Shown here: in pieces, positions 7,232 through 16,181 of the stretch
How positions within the stretch are numbered: the stretch's first letter is position 1
How the letters are laid out: every line of letters starts with the position of its first letter
From: Alphaproteobacteria bacterium
Lineage (GTDB): Bacteria; Pseudomonadota; Alphaproteobacteria; SMXS01
DNA: 54,201 bases
Direction: 5' to 3'
Assembly (NCBI GenBank): GCA_016124315.1
Contig: WGNW01000031.1
Span: 1 to 54,201 of the forward strand
Translations under genes and position numbers: made by a program
The notes under the pieces: model-generated
Database searches by the model: none
Told to the model about the DNA's origin: nothing
What the model saw: only the letters and a program-made list of their open reading frames with translations

Positions 7232-7741
7232 TTGCGTATCCTGCTTCCCGCCGCCCTCGCCGGCCTGATCGCCGGCCCCGCCCTCGCCGGCGACATGTCG
7301 GTGACGGTCGGCATCCCGGCCCTCGACGTCGCCGAGTATCACAGGCCCTACGTGGCCGTCTGGATCGAGGCCGCCGACCGCAGCGTCACCAACCTGGCGG
7401 TCTGGTACGAGGTCGGGGCCAAGGACCGCGAAGGCACCAAGTGGCTGAAGGACCTTCGCCAGTGGTGGCGGCGCAGCGGCCGCGAGCTGGACATGCCGGT
7501 GGACGGCATCACCGGTCCCACCCAGGCGCCCGGCGATCACACCATCGACCTCCGCGGCGCCGAGGCGCCGCTCGCCGGGCTAACGCCGGGCGAATACACG
7601 CTGGTGGTCGAGGCCGCCCGCGAGACGGGCGGCCGCGAGCTGCTGCGCCTGCCCTTTACCTGGCCCGCCGCCGCCGCCGGCAGCGACACCGTCAGGGGCA
7701 CCTCGGAGCTGGGCCCGGTGACCCTCGCCTTCAAGCCCTGA
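7232..7741 (+). CDS. Secreted DUF2271 domain protein, candidate flavinylation substrate
   Basis: A 169-residue protein beginning with TTG, chosen because AGGAGA sits upstream and translation then opens directly with a Sec signal peptide (MRILLPAALAGLIAGPALAG). An open frame upstream overlaps the PepSY gene and looks like shadow. The mature domain matches DUF2271 (KWLKDLRQWWRRSG block). Residues 91-97 (DGITGPT) resemble the D-x-x-[ST]-G-A-[ST] motif to which ApbE attaches FMN, with Pro in place of Ala. The gene for an ApbE transferase is two genes downstream. Predicted periplasmic. Confidence 0.82.
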   Translation: MRILLPAALAGLIAGPALAGDMSVTVGIPALDVAEYHRPYVAVWIEAADRSVTNLAVWYEVGAKDREGTKWLKDLRQWWRRSGRELDMPVDGITGPTQAPGDHTIDLRGAEAPLAGLTPGEYTLVVEAARETGGRELLRLPFTWPAAAAGSDTVRGTSELGPVTLAFKP

Positions 7742-7757
7742 GCCCCGGGAGGAACCC

Positions 7758-8570
7758 ATGAAGATATCCGCCAAGGCCACCGCCGTCGCCCTCGCCGTGG
7801 CGTTGACCACACCGATCGCCGCCGAAGCCCACCGCGCCTGGTTCCTGCCCTCGGCCACGGTGTTGTCCGGCGACGATCCCTGGATCACCGTCGACGCGGC
7901 GATCTCCAACGACCTGTTCTATTTCGAGCACCACGCCATGCGGCTCGACGGGCTGCAGATCATCGGCCCCGGCGGCGCCGCGGTGGCGCCGGAGAACATG
8001 GCGACGGGCCGGTTCCGGACGAGCTTCGACGTGCATCTCGCGAAGCCCGGCACCTACAGGATCGTGCTCGACGGCGACTCGCTGACGGCCCGCTACACCG
8101 TGAACGGCGAGCGCAGGCGGTGGCGCGGCACGCCCGAGACCCTGTCGGAGATCCCCGCCGGCGCCAAGGACCTGGAGATCGGCGAATCCCAGCGGCGGCT
8201 GGAGACCTTCGTCACCAGCGGCGCGCCGGACGACGCGGCGCTCAAGCCCACGGGACAGGGCCTCGAAATGGTGCCGCTCACCCACCCGAACGACCTCTAC
8301 GCCGGCGAGGAGGCGCGCTTCAGGCTGCTGATGGACGGCAAGCCCGTGGCCGGGCTCGACGTTTCTGTGATCCCCGGCGGCGTCCGCTACCGGGACAGCC
8401 TGAACGAGATGGCGCTGACCACCGACGCCGACGGCGTGTTCGCGGTGACCTGGCCCCGCCCCGGCTACTACTGGGTGAGCGCGTCGGTGCGCGACGCGGC
8501 GCCGAGCGTTCCCCAGGCCACCCGCCGCAGCGTCAGCTACGCGGCCACCCTCGAAGTGCTCTCGCCCTGA
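7758..8570 (+). CDS. Secreted DUF4198 domain protein
   Basis: A 270-residue protein with a Sec signal peptide (about 1-23, ending AEA-H) and the DUF4198 beginning HRAWFLPSATVLSG plus NDLFYFEHH. The predicted structure is beta-sandwich, with an Ig-like C-terminal part (GLDVSVIPGG to the end). DUF4198 proteins are periplasmic, often placed with metal uptake genes, and their biochemical role is not settled. GGAGG lies 6 bases before the ATG. Third gene of the PepSY operon. The histidine pairs near the mature N-terminus could bind a metal. Confidence 0.85.
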   Translation: MKISAKATAVALAVALTTPIAAEAHRAWFLPSATVLSGDDPWITVDAAISNDLFYFEHHAMRLDGLQIIGPGGAAVAPENMATGRFRTSFDVHLAKPGTYRIVLDGDSLTARYTVNGERRRWRGTPETLSEIPAGAKDLEIGESQRRLETFVTSGAPDDAALKPTGQGLEMVPLTHPNDLYAGEEARFRLLMDGKPVAGLDVSVIPGGVRYRDSLNEMALTTDADGVFAVTWPRPGYYWVSASVRDAAPSVPQATRRSVSYAATLEVLSP

Positions 8571-8596
8571 ACCGTGCCCGGCCCGGAGCGCCCGCG

Positions 8597-9607
8597 ATGG
8601 CGGAACGGCGCGTCCTGATCCCGCTCGGCCTCGCACCGCCGGTGCGGCGCCGGGAAGCGCGGGTGGCAGTGACGGGCGGGCGGACCATGGGCACCACCTG
8701 GTGCGTCAAGCTCGCCGCGAACCCCGAGACGCCACCGCTCGACCGCTTGCGGGAAAGCGTCCAGGCCGTGCTCGACCGGGTGGTGGCGCAGATGAGCACC
8801 TGGGAGCCGGCCTCCGACCTATGCCGCTTCAACCGCGCCCCCGCCGGCACATGGCACCCGCTGCTGCCCGAGTTCTTCGCGGTGCTGGACTGCGCCCTCG
8901 CTGCGGCGCGGGACAGCGGCGGCGCCTACGACCCGACCATCGCGCCGCTGGTCGACCTGTGGGGCTTCGGTCCCGCGCCCGGCAGGGACACGCCGCCGCC
9001 GACCGAGGCGGTCGCCGAGGCCCTGGCGGCGACCGGCTGGCGACGCCTCGCCCTCGACCGGCCGACGCGCCACGCGCTGCAGCCCGGCGGCATCCGCCTC
9101 GACCTGTCGGCAGTGGCGAAGGGCTACGGCGTCGACCTGGCGGCCGGCCAGCTGGAGGCGGCGGGCGTGCGCGACTACCTGGTGGAGGTGGGCGGCGAGC
9201 TGCGCGGCGCCGGCACCAAGCCCGACGGCTCGCCGTGGTGGGTAGCGCTGGAGCGCCCGACCGAGCCGGGCCGAACGCCGCCGCCCGAAACCCGCATCGC
9301 CCTGCACGGCCTGTCGATCGCGACCTCCGGCGACTACCGCAGATGCTTCGTTTCGGGCGGCCGCCGCTACGCCCACACCATCGACCCGCGCACCGGCCAC
9401 CCCGCCGCCGGCGACCTGGCCAGCGTCACCGTGCTCCACCCTTCCTGCATGCATGCCGACGCGCTGGCGACGGCGCTGTTCGTGCTGGGCGAAGACGCGG
9501 GCGGCGCGCACGCCCGGCGCCGCGCCATCCCGGCCGTCTTCGTCAGCCGCGTCCCCGGCGGCTATGCCGAGCGCCTGACACCCGCGCTGGCGGCGATGCT
9601 GGAATAG
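8597..9607 (+). CDS. apbE: FAD:protein FMN transferase (ApbE family)
   Basis: A 336-residue flavin transferase that would move FMN from FAD to a Thr/Ser of a target protein. The family blocks are intact: MGTTW (31-35), YDPTIAPLVDLWGFG (111-125), DLSAVAKGYGVD (169-180), EVGGELR (197-203), ATSGDYR (242-248), HTIDPRTG (260-267) and the Mg-site ADALATA (287-293). No signal peptide or lipobox is visible, whereas many ApbE proteins are exported lipoproteins; either this one acts in the cytoplasm or the true N-terminus differs. Last gene of the PepSY-DUF2271-DUF4198 operon, followed by a strong terminator. The DUF2271 protein is the likeliest local substrate. Confidence 0.92.
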   Translation: MAERRVLIPLGLAPPVRRREARVAVTGGRTMGTTWCVKLAANPETPPLDRLRESVQAVLDRVVAQMSTWEPASDLCRFNRAPAGTWHPLLPEFFAVLDCALAAARDSGGAYDPTIAPLVDLWGFGPAPGRDTPPPTEAVAEALAATGWRRLALDRPTRHALQPGGIRLDLSAVAKGYGVDLAAGQLEAAGVRDYLVEVGGELRGAGTKPDGSPWWVALERPTEPGRTPPPETRIALHGLSIATSGDYRRCFVSGGRRYAHTIDPRTGHPAAGDLASVTVLHPSCMHADALATALFVLGEDAGGAHARRRAIPAVFVSRVPGGYAERLTPALAAMLE

Positions 9608-9616
9608 GAGGCAACA

Positions 9617-9644
9617 AAAAGGCCCGCCGAGGCGGGCCTTTTCC
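9617..9644. terminator. Bidirectional intrinsic terminator
   Basis: An A-run leads into the perfect stem GGCCCGCC/GGCGGGCC (9621-9628 with 9631-9638) followed by TTTT. It lies between apbE and a convergent VOC gene and should stop transcription from both. Confidence 0.9.
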
Positions 9645-9664
9645 GAACGCGGTCCGTTGCCGGA

Positions 9665-10189
9665 CTACATGGTCATGATGGGGTTGTCGCCGGGGCGGAA
9701 CAGCTCGTGGGCGCGCTTCCACTGGGCGAAGGTGCCGAGGATATGGGGCGGGTCGCCGTGCAGTTCGGTGAAGCCGCCGTTGACGGCGCGGGTGTCGAAG
9801 TAGCACGCGTCCACCTCGTCGGCATAGAGCCGGCAGGCGTCGACGAAGCCGTTCTTCTGCATCCGCGCATACTCGGCCTCGAAGTCGTGCACCAACAGGC
9901 CGACGTGATGGAAGCCTTCCTCGCCCGCCTTGTACATGTCGCGGTAGATGGACGGCTTGTCGTCGTGCTGCTGGATGAACTGGATCATCATGTCGCCCAG
10001 ATAGCCGAAGGCGTAGGACACGTCGGCTTCGGTATCCGTGTCGCGGTAGTGGAACTTGTCGGTCACGTGGTGCGGCACCATGACGAACGGGCCGGCGCCG
10101 TAGAGCTTGGCCCACTTGTTGATGGATTCTTCCAGGTCGTTGACGTAGTAGGCTTCCTGGAAAAAGGAGTATTTGGACAGAGTCGACAT
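9665..10189 (-). CDS. VOC (glyoxalase-fold) family protein, paralogue of the gene at 18.3 kb
   Basis: A 174-residue vicinal-oxygen-chelate protein with two beta-alpha-beta-beta-beta modules. Shared with the paralogue at 18256-18825 are GAGPF near the start, EADVSYAFG, IQFI-QHDD-PSIYRDMYK, GFHHVG and the C-terminal ELHGD. Candidate metal ligands are the histidines of HDD, FHHVG and the Glu of ELHGD. The start at 10189 is backed by GGGGAG; an upstream Met adds 17 unlike residues. VOC enzymes include lyases, isomerases and dioxygenases, so the reaction is unknown. Proximity to oxygenases suggests a role in the same catabolism. Confidence 0.85.
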   Translation of the reverse strand: MSTLSKYSFFQEAYYVNDLEESINKWAKLYGAGPFVMVPHHVTDKFHYRDTDTEADVSYAFGYLGDMMIQFIQQHDDKPSIYRDMYKAGEEGFHHVGLLVHDFEAEYARMQKNGFVDACRLYADEVDACYFDTRAVNGGFTELHGDPPHILGTFAQWKRAHELFRPGDNPIMTM

Positions 10190-10476
10190 GGACTGAAGCT
10201 CCCCTGCTGGTCGGTCTTCCGAGCGGCACTGTTGCATCAATCGCCGGCCCGGGAAAGCCCCTTCCTGGAAATTACATTTGCGTCAGAGCGGCCGGCTTCC
10301 GCGAAATTCACCGCGCGTTCCGGGACATTACGGGTAGGATAACACGCGAGTCGGCCCCGGTGTCCGACGGGCCGACCACAGGTGCCGAAATCCTCCGGCG
10401 CGGCCGGTCCGTGTCTGGCGCGGATGCCCCGGCGGCCCCTGTCCGGCCTCGCGCCGCCCTTCGTGCTTGAACATCG
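10190..10476 (+). promoter_or_regulatory. Divergent intergenic region with long inverted repeat ahead of the RND operon
   Basis: No gene is seen in these 287 bases. A perfect 8-base inverted repeat, GTCGGCCC (10350-10357) and GGGCCGAC (10369-10376), with an 11-base loop lies about 100 bases before the adaptor gene. It has no T-tract, so it is more likely a regulator site or leader hairpin than a terminator. No confident promoter hexamers were found. Confidence 0.4.
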
Positions 10477-11640
10477 ATGACGACAGCCTTCAGCCCCACC
10501 CGAAGAAAGCAAGCGGCGGCCGCTGCCGTGGTGGTCGTGGCCGGTGCCGCGGCCTGGTGGATCTTCGGATCGCGCAAGGAGGCGCCGCCGCCGCCCCCGG
10601 CGGTGCCGGTGACCGTGGCCCGCGTTACCCAGCGCGACGTGCCCCACATGGCGAGCGGCATCGGCACCGTGGAATCCCTGCACAGCGTGGTGCTGCGGCC
10701 GCAGGTGGAAGGGGTCCTGGCGGAGGTGCTGTTCTCCGAGGGCCAGTTCGTCCACAAGGGTGACCTGCTGGCCCGCATCGACGACCGTGCCTTCGCCGCG
10801 GCGGTGGCCCAGGCCCAGGCCGGTCAGGCAAAGGACGAGGCGCAGCTCAAGTCGGCGCAGCAGGATCTGGTCCGCTACACCAACCTGGTGAAGGACGATG
10901 CCATCGCCCGCCAGACCGTCGAGCAGCAGGAGGCGCGGGTGGCCGAGCTGCGCGCCACGGTGGACGCCGACAAGGCCGCCGTCGACGCCGCCCTGGTCCA
11001 GCTGTCCTATAACCGTATCGCCGCGCCGGTCAGCGGCCGCGTCGGGCTGCGGCGCGTCGATCCGGGCAACCTTGTCCACCCGACCGATCCGGACGGCCTG
11101 GTGACGGTCACCCAGATCGACCCGATCTCGGTGGTGTTCTCGCTGCCGCAGACCCTGGTGCCGGCGATCCAGCCGTTCACCCGGCAGCCTGACAGGGCGC
11201 CGGTCTCCGCCTACGACCGCGACAACGGCACCCGGCTCGCCGAGGGCCGGGTGACCATGGTGGACAACCAGATCGACCCTGCGACGGGCACCATCAAGCT
11301 GCGGGCCGAGTTCGCCAACACCGGCGGCCGGCTATGGCCGGGCCAGTTCGTCACCATCCGGATGCGGGTCGGCATGAGCCCCAAGGCCGTCGTCGTCGCG
11401 CCGCGGGCGGTCAAGCAGGGGCTGGACGGGCCCTACGTGTTCCGGGTGACGGACAACAAGGCCCAGGTGGTGCCGGTGAAGGTGGGCTACAGCACCGACG
11501 ACGCGGTGGTGATCACCCAGGGCCTGGCGCCGGGCGAGACGGTGGTGTCCGACGGTCAGTCCCGGCTGGTCGACGGCACCGACGTCAAGATCGTCGATGG
11601 GACGGCCCGGCCCGACGCGGTGGCGGAGCAGATGCCTTGA
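10477..11640 (+). CDS. RND efflux periplasmic adaptor (MdtA/AcrA-like membrane fusion protein)
   Basis: A 387-residue membrane fusion protein. An N-terminal anchor or signal helix (about 12-30) is followed by a proline-rich linker, a biotinyl-lipoyl half (GTVESLHSVVLRPQVEG), an alpha-helical hairpin (about 105-170, rich in A/Q/E), the second lipoyl half with ISGRV-like APVSGRVG, and beta-barrel and membrane-proximal domains. It links the inner-membrane pump to the outer-membrane channel. Its stop overlaps the TTG start of the pump gene (TTGA). First gene of a five-gene operon ending in its probable two-component regulators. Confidence 0.92.
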   Translation: MTTAFSPTRRKQAAAAAVVVVAGAAAWWIFGSRKEAPPPPPAVPVTVARVTQRDVPHMASGIGTVESLHSVVLRPQVEGVLAEVLFSEGQFVHKGDLLARIDDRAFAAAVAQAQAGQAKDEAQLKSAQQDLVRYTNLVKDDAIARQTVEQQEARVAELRATVDADKAAVDAALVQLSYNRIAAPVSGRVGLRRVDPGNLVHPTDPDGLVTVTQIDPISVVFSLPQTLVPAIQPFTRQPDRAPVSAYDRDNGTRLAEGRVTMVDNQIDPATGTIKLRAEFANTGGRLWPGQFVTIRMRVGMSPKAVVVAPRAVKQGLDGPYVFRVTDNKAQVVPVKVGYSTDDAVVITQGLAPGETVVSDGQSRLVDGTDVKIVDGTARPDAVAEQMP

Positions 11641-14600
11641 ACGTCAAGTCGGGTGTCTCGATCTGGTTCATCCGTCACCCCGTCGCCACCTTCCTGCTGG
11701 CGCTGGCGGTGGTGGCGCTCGGGCTGATCGCCTTTCCGCGCCTGCCCATCGCCGCGCTGCCCCAGGCGGAGTTTCCGACGCTCGCCATCCGCGCGAGCCT
11801 GCCGGGCGCCAGCCCGGACACCATGGCCTCGGCCGTCGCCACGCCGCTGGAGGCCGAGCTCAGCGCGGTGCCCGGCATCACCGAGATGACCTCCACGAGT
11901 TCGCTGGGCGTCACCAACATCACGCTGCAGTTTTCCCTCGACAAGAACATCGACGCGGCCGCCCAGGAAGTGCAGGCGGCGATCAACGCGGTGGCCGGCC
12001 GGCTGCCCGCCGACATGCCGTCGTTGCCTACCTGGCGCAAGGTGAACCCGGCGGACTCGCCGATCCTGATCCTCAGCGTCCAGTCCCAGCTGATGCCGCT
12101 GCACCAGCTGAGCGACATCGCCGACACGCTGGTGGGGCGGCAGATCAGCCAGATCGACGGCGTCGGCGACATCTTCTTCACCGGCCAGCGCAAGCCCGCC
12201 ATCCGCATCCAGGCCTCGCCGGAGAAGCTGGCGTCCTACGGGTTGACGCTCGCCGACCTGCGCGACGTGATCCGCTCCGCCAGCGTCAACCAGGCCAAGG
12301 GCGCCATCTACGGCCGCCACCAGGTCGCCACCCTGGAGGCCAACGACCAGATCTTCGCCCCCGAGGACTACGCGCGCCTGCCGGTGGCCTACCGCAACGG
12401 CTCGCCAGTGCTGATGGGCGACGTGGCGAAGGTGATCCTGGGCTCGGAGAACGACTACGTGCAGGCGTGGCAGTACGGCAAGCCGGGCGTCAACTTCATC
12501 ATCCGCCGCCAGCCGGACGCCAACATCGTCGCCACCGTCGACCGCATCGTCGCCGCCCTGCCCCGCATCCGGGCCGCGCTGCCGGCGAGCGTCGAGGTCA
12601 AGGTGCTGAACGACCGGACGCGGACCATCCGCTCCACCCTGCACGAGGTGGAGATCACCCTGGCCGTCACCGTCGCCCTGGTGATCATCGTCATGGGCCT
12701 CTTCCTGCGCCAGCTTTCGGCGACGGTGATCGTCGGCGCGGTGCTGGGCGTGGCGCTGATATCGGCCTGCGCGGCGATGTACGTCATGGGTTTCAGCCTC
12801 AACAACCTGACGCTGGTGGCGCTGGTGATCGCCGTCGGCTTCATCGTCGACGACGCCATCGTCGTCATCGAGAACATCCACCGCCACCTCGAGCGGGGCG
12901 AGTCCATGCTGGAGGCGGCGGTCAAGGGCTCGTCGGAAATCGGCTTCACGGTGATCTCCATCAGCTTCTCGCTGATCGCCGCGTTCATTCCGCTGCTGTT
13001 CATGGGCGGCATCGTCGGCCGGCTGTTCGGCGAGTTCGCCCTGACCATCACCGCCGCGATCCTGATTTCCGTGGTCGCCTCGCTGACCCTGGCGCCCATG
13101 CTGGCCTCCCGCTTCATGCGGGCGCTGCCGCACCATACCGACGGCGCCGCGGGAATGTCCGAGCGGCTGCTGGCGGGCTACGAGCGCGGCATTACCTGGG
13201 TGCTGGCGCACCAGCGGACCATGCTGACGCTGTTCGCCGTCACCGTCGCCGCGGCGGTGATCGGCTACATCTACGTCCCCAAGGGCTTCTTCCCGCTGCA
13301 GGACACGGCCTTCGTGTTCGGCACGACCCAGGCGGCCGACGACGTCTCCTACGACGACATGGTGAAGAAGCACCAGGAGCTTGCCAGGATCGTCGCCGCC
13401 GACCCGGCGGTGATGCAGTTCGCCATGGCGGTCGGCCCGACGGGCGGCAGCCAGAACATGGCCAATGGCCGCTTCTGGATGGTGCTGAAGGACCGCGGCG
13501 ACCGCGACGTCAGCGCCGAGGAGTTCATCGACCGGCTGCGGCCGAAGCTGGCGCAGGTGCCGGGCATCCAGCTGATCCTGCGCTCCGGCCAGGACATCAA
13601 CATCGGTACCAGCTTCGGCAAGGCCCAGTACTTGTTCGTGTTGCGCGGCAACGACAGCAAGCAGCTAGGCTACTGGGCCAACCGGCTGACCGAGCGGCTG
13701 GCGAAGATCCCCGGCCTGCGCGACGTCTCCAACGACCTGCAGATGGGCGCGACCGTCCGGCGGCTCGACATTGACCGCACCGCCGCCGCCCGGTTCGGCC
13801 TGAGCGCCGAGGACATCGACCAGGCCCTCTACAACGCCTACGGGCAGCGCCAGGTCAGCGAGTTCCAGACCGAGGTCAACCAGTACAAGGTGGTGCTGGA
13901 GATCAGCCCCGAGCAGCGCGCATCAGCCGAGAGTCTGAACTATTTCTTCCTGCGCTCGCCGCTGACCGGCCAGATGGTGCCGCTGTCGGCCATCGCCCGG
14001 TTCGAACCGGCATCGAGCGGGCCGGTGCAGATCACCCACAACGGCATGTTCCCGTCGGTGAACATCTCCTTCAACCTGGTGCCGGGCGTGGCGCTGGGCG
14101 ACGCGGTCAAGCAGGTGCACGAAGCGCAGGCGGAGATCGGCATGCCGTCGTCGATCACCGGCGCCTTCTCGGGGACGGCCCAGGCATTCCAGGATTCCCT
14201 CGCCAGCCAGCCCTTCCTGATCCTGGCGGCGCTGCTCGCCGTCTACATCATCCTCGGCGTGCTCTACGAGAGCTTCGTCCACCCGCTCACCATCCTCTCG
14301 ACGCTGCCCTCCGCCGGCATCGGCGCCATCCTGTTCCTGTGGCTGCTGGGCTTCGACTTCTCGATCATGGCGATGATCGGGCTGGTGCTGCTGATCGGCA
14401 TCGTCAAGAAGAACGGCATCCTGATGGTCGACTTCGCCCTGCAGGCGCAGCGGAACGAGGGCCTGCCGCCGGAGGAGGCGATGAAGCGCGCCTGCCTGGT
14501 GCGCTTCCGGCCGATCATGATGACCTCCATCGCCGCCGCCATCGGCGCGGTGCCGCTGATGCTGGGCCTGGGCACGGGCTCGGAGCTGCGCCAGCCGCTC

Positions 14601-14750
14601 GGCATCGCCGTGATCGGCGGCCTGCTGGTCAGCCAGGCGCTCACCCTGTTCTCGACGCCGGTGATCTATCTGGCTCTCGACCGCCTGTTCCACGGCACCG
14701 CCCGGCAGAGCGATCCGACGATCGCCGCGCCGCAGAACATCGCGCCGTGA
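11637..14750 (+). CDS. RND efflux transporter permease, MdtB/MdtC-like
   Basis: A 1037-residue inner-membrane proton-driven pump of the hydrophobe/amphiphile family. After the first helix comes the MdtB/C-like sequence with PGASPDTM, EVQAAINA and KVNPADSPI. The proton-relay pair sits in VDDAIVVIENIHRHLE of helix 4, and GIVKKNGILMVDFA marks helix 10-11. It starts at TTG in a TTGA overlap with the adaptor stop, which is the only start that joins the conserved N-terminus. Only one permease is present, so it would be a homotrimer rather than the MdtBC heterotrimer. Substrate unknown; drugs, bile-salt-like detergents or metals-plus-chelator are possibilities. Confidence 0.93.
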   Translation: MNVKSGVSIWFIRHPVATFLLALAVVALGLIAFPRLPIAALPQAEFPTLAIRASLPGASPDTMASAVATPLEAELSAVPGITEMTSTSSLGVTNITLQFSLDKNIDAAAQEVQAAINAVAGRLPADMPSLPTWRKVNPADSPILILSVQSQLMPLHQLSDIADTLVGRQISQIDGVGDIFFTGQRKPAIRIQASPEKLASYGLTLADLRDVIRSASVNQAKGAIYGRHQVATLEANDQIFAPEDYARLPVAYRNGSPVLMGDVAKVILGSENDYVQAWQYGKPGVNFIIRRQPDANIVATVDRIVAALPRIRAALPASVEVKVLNDRTRTIRSTLHEVEITLAVTVALVIIVMGLFLRQLSATVIVGAVLGVALISACAAMYVMGFSLNNLTLVALVIAVGFIVDDAIVVIENIHRHLERGESMLEAAVKGSSEIGFTVISISFSLIAAFIPLLFMGGIVGRLFGEFALTITAAILISVVASLTLAPMLASRFMRALPHHTDGAAGMSERLLAGYERGITWVLAHQRTMLTLFAVTVAAAVIGYIYVPKGFFPLQDTAFVFGTTQAADDVSYDDMVKKHQELARIVAADPAVMQFAMAVGPTGGSQNMANGRFWMVLKDRGDRDVSAEEFIDRLRPKLAQVPGIQLILRSGQDINIGTSFGKAQYLFVLRGNDSKQLGYWANRLTERLAKIPGLRDVSNDLQMGATVRRLDIDRTAAARFGLSAEDIDQALYNAYGQRQVSEFQTEVNQYKVVLEISPEQRASAESLNYFFLRSPLTGQMVPLSAIARFEPASSGPVQITHNGMFPSVNISFNLVPGVALGDAVKQVHEAQAEIGMPSSITGAFSGTAQAFQDSLASQPFLILAALLAVYIILGVLYESFVHPLTILSTLPSAGIGAILFLWLLGFDFSIMAMIGLVLLIGIVKKNGILMVDFALQAQRNEGLPPEEAMKRACLVRFRPIMMTSIAAAIGAVPLMLGLGTGSELRQPLGIAVIGGLLVSQALTLFSTPVIYLALDRLFHGTARQSDPTIAAPQNIAP

Positions 14751-16174
14751 CGCCGGCGCGCCGCCTGCTGGTCCTCGCCGCGGCCATTGCATTGGCCGCC
14801 TGCGCGGGCGCGCCCAAGAAGCCGCAGCCGCCGGCCGACCTCCAGCAGTCCTGGCAGGACGCTCCCGCCGGCGCGACGACCGCGGCGCTGCCGCCGAAAG
14901 CCTGGTGGCAGGATTTCCACGACCCCGTGCTCGACCGGCTGATCTCCGTCGCCGAGGCCCGCAACCTGGATTTGCGGCTGGCCGAAGGCCGGCTGCTCGA
15001 GGCGCGGGCGCTGGCCCGGGCGGCCCGGGCCGAGCTGTTTCCCGAGCCGACTGGGTCGGTGGGCGCCGATCGCAGCCGGACCCGGACCCGAAGCCAGGGC
15101 GGCGCGCGCACACCCTCCACCGAGAACACCTTCGACCTGTCGGTCGGCGCCACCTGGGAAGCCGACCTCTTCGGCCGGCTGGCCAGCGAGGCGCGGGCGG
15201 CGGGCGCCGACGTGACCGCCAGCGAGGCGGACCGCGACGCGGTCCGCCTGACGCTGCTCGCCGACGTGGCCGACGCCTATATCGAGCTCCGGCTCTACCA
15301 GGCCCTTGCCGACCTCGCGTCGAAGAACGCCGATGCGCAGGGCGGCACGGTGCGGATCACCCGCGCCCGCTACGAGCAGGGCATGTCGAGCCGGCTGGAC
15401 GTGGAGCGCACCGAGGCGCAACTGGCCACCACCCGGGCCACGCTGCCCCAGGCCCGCGAGCAGGCCGAGACCGCCCGCTACCGGCTGGCGCTGCTGCTCG
15501 CCGTCTCGCCGGACGAGCTGACCGAGACGCTGCCGGCGACCGGCCCGCTGCCCCAGGCCGACGCCCTCGCCGTGCTGGCCGGGCCGGTCCAGGTCGTCGC
15601 CCAGCGCCCGGACGTCCGGGCCGCCGAAAGCCGGCTGGTGGCCGCGGCCGGACGGGTGACCGCGGCGCAGGCGCTGCGGTATCCGCAGATCAGCCTCTCG
15701 GCGATGCTGGGCGTCGAAAGCAACCACGTCTCGGAGCTGTTCTCTCCCGGCACGCGGGTGTGGTCGGTGGGCGCCGGTCTGCTGGCGCCGCTGTTCGACT
15801 TCGGCCGGATCAGCGCCGCCATCGACGCCGCCGACGCGCGCCAGCAGCAGGCGCTGGCCGGCTACGAGCTGGCGGTGCGCACCGCGCTGCAGGAAGCCCA
15901 GACCGCCATCGTCCTCTACACCCAGGGCGCGATCCGCCAGCAGGAGCTGACCCGGGCGGCGACCGCGGCGCGCAGGGCCGCCGACCTTGCCCACCGCCAA
16001 TATCGCGAAGGCACCCTGTCGCTGTTGGAGGTGCTCGACGCCGAGCGGACGCTCTACGATGCCGAAACCGAGTCGGCCCAGGCGACCGCCGACGTGTCCT
16101 TGCGGCTCGTCGCGGTTTATCGGACCATGGGGGTCGTGCCGCCGCACGGGGCGGCCCCGGACAGGCAGGAATAG
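14747..16174 (+). CDS. Outer-membrane efflux lipoprotein, NodT/OprM type
   Basis: A 475-residue TolC-fold channel. The N-terminus is a lipoprotein signal peptide ending LAAC with the lipidated Cys at 19. Two OEP repeats follow, including DLRLAEGRLLEARA, WEADLFGRL and the second-repeat RPDVRAAESRLVAAAGRV, then LLAPLFDFGRI. The GTG start overlaps the pump stop (GTGA). It completes a tripartite pump with the two preceding genes. Length is normal for the family. Confidence 0.92.
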   Translation: MTPARRLLVLAAAIALAACAGAPKKPQPPADLQQSWQDAPAGATTAALPPKAWWQDFHDPVLDRLISVAEARNLDLRLAEGRLLEARALARAARAELFPEPTGSVGADRSRTRTRSQGGARTPSTENTFDLSVGATWEADLFGRLASEARAAGADVTASEADRDAVRLTLLADVADAYIELRLYQALADLASKNADAQGGTVRITRARYEQGMSSRLDVERTEAQLATTRATLPQAREQAETARYRLALLLAVSPDELTETLPATGPLPQADALAVLAGPVQVVAQRPDVRAAESRLVAAAGRVTAAQALRYPQISLSAMLGVESNHVSELFSPGTRVWSVGAGLLAPLFDFGRISAAIDAADARQQQALAGYELAVRTALQEAQTAIVLYTQGAIRQQELTRAATAARRAADLAHRQYREGTLSLLEVLDAERTLYDAETESAQATADVSLRLVAVYRTMGVVPPHGAAPDRQE

Positions 16175-16181
16175 GAGGCCC

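Noticed and set aside
11556..13373. A 605-codon minus-strand open frame inside the RND pump gene
   Set aside because: Low-complexity D/R/H-rich translation characteristic of antisense reading; the pump frame is fully conserved.
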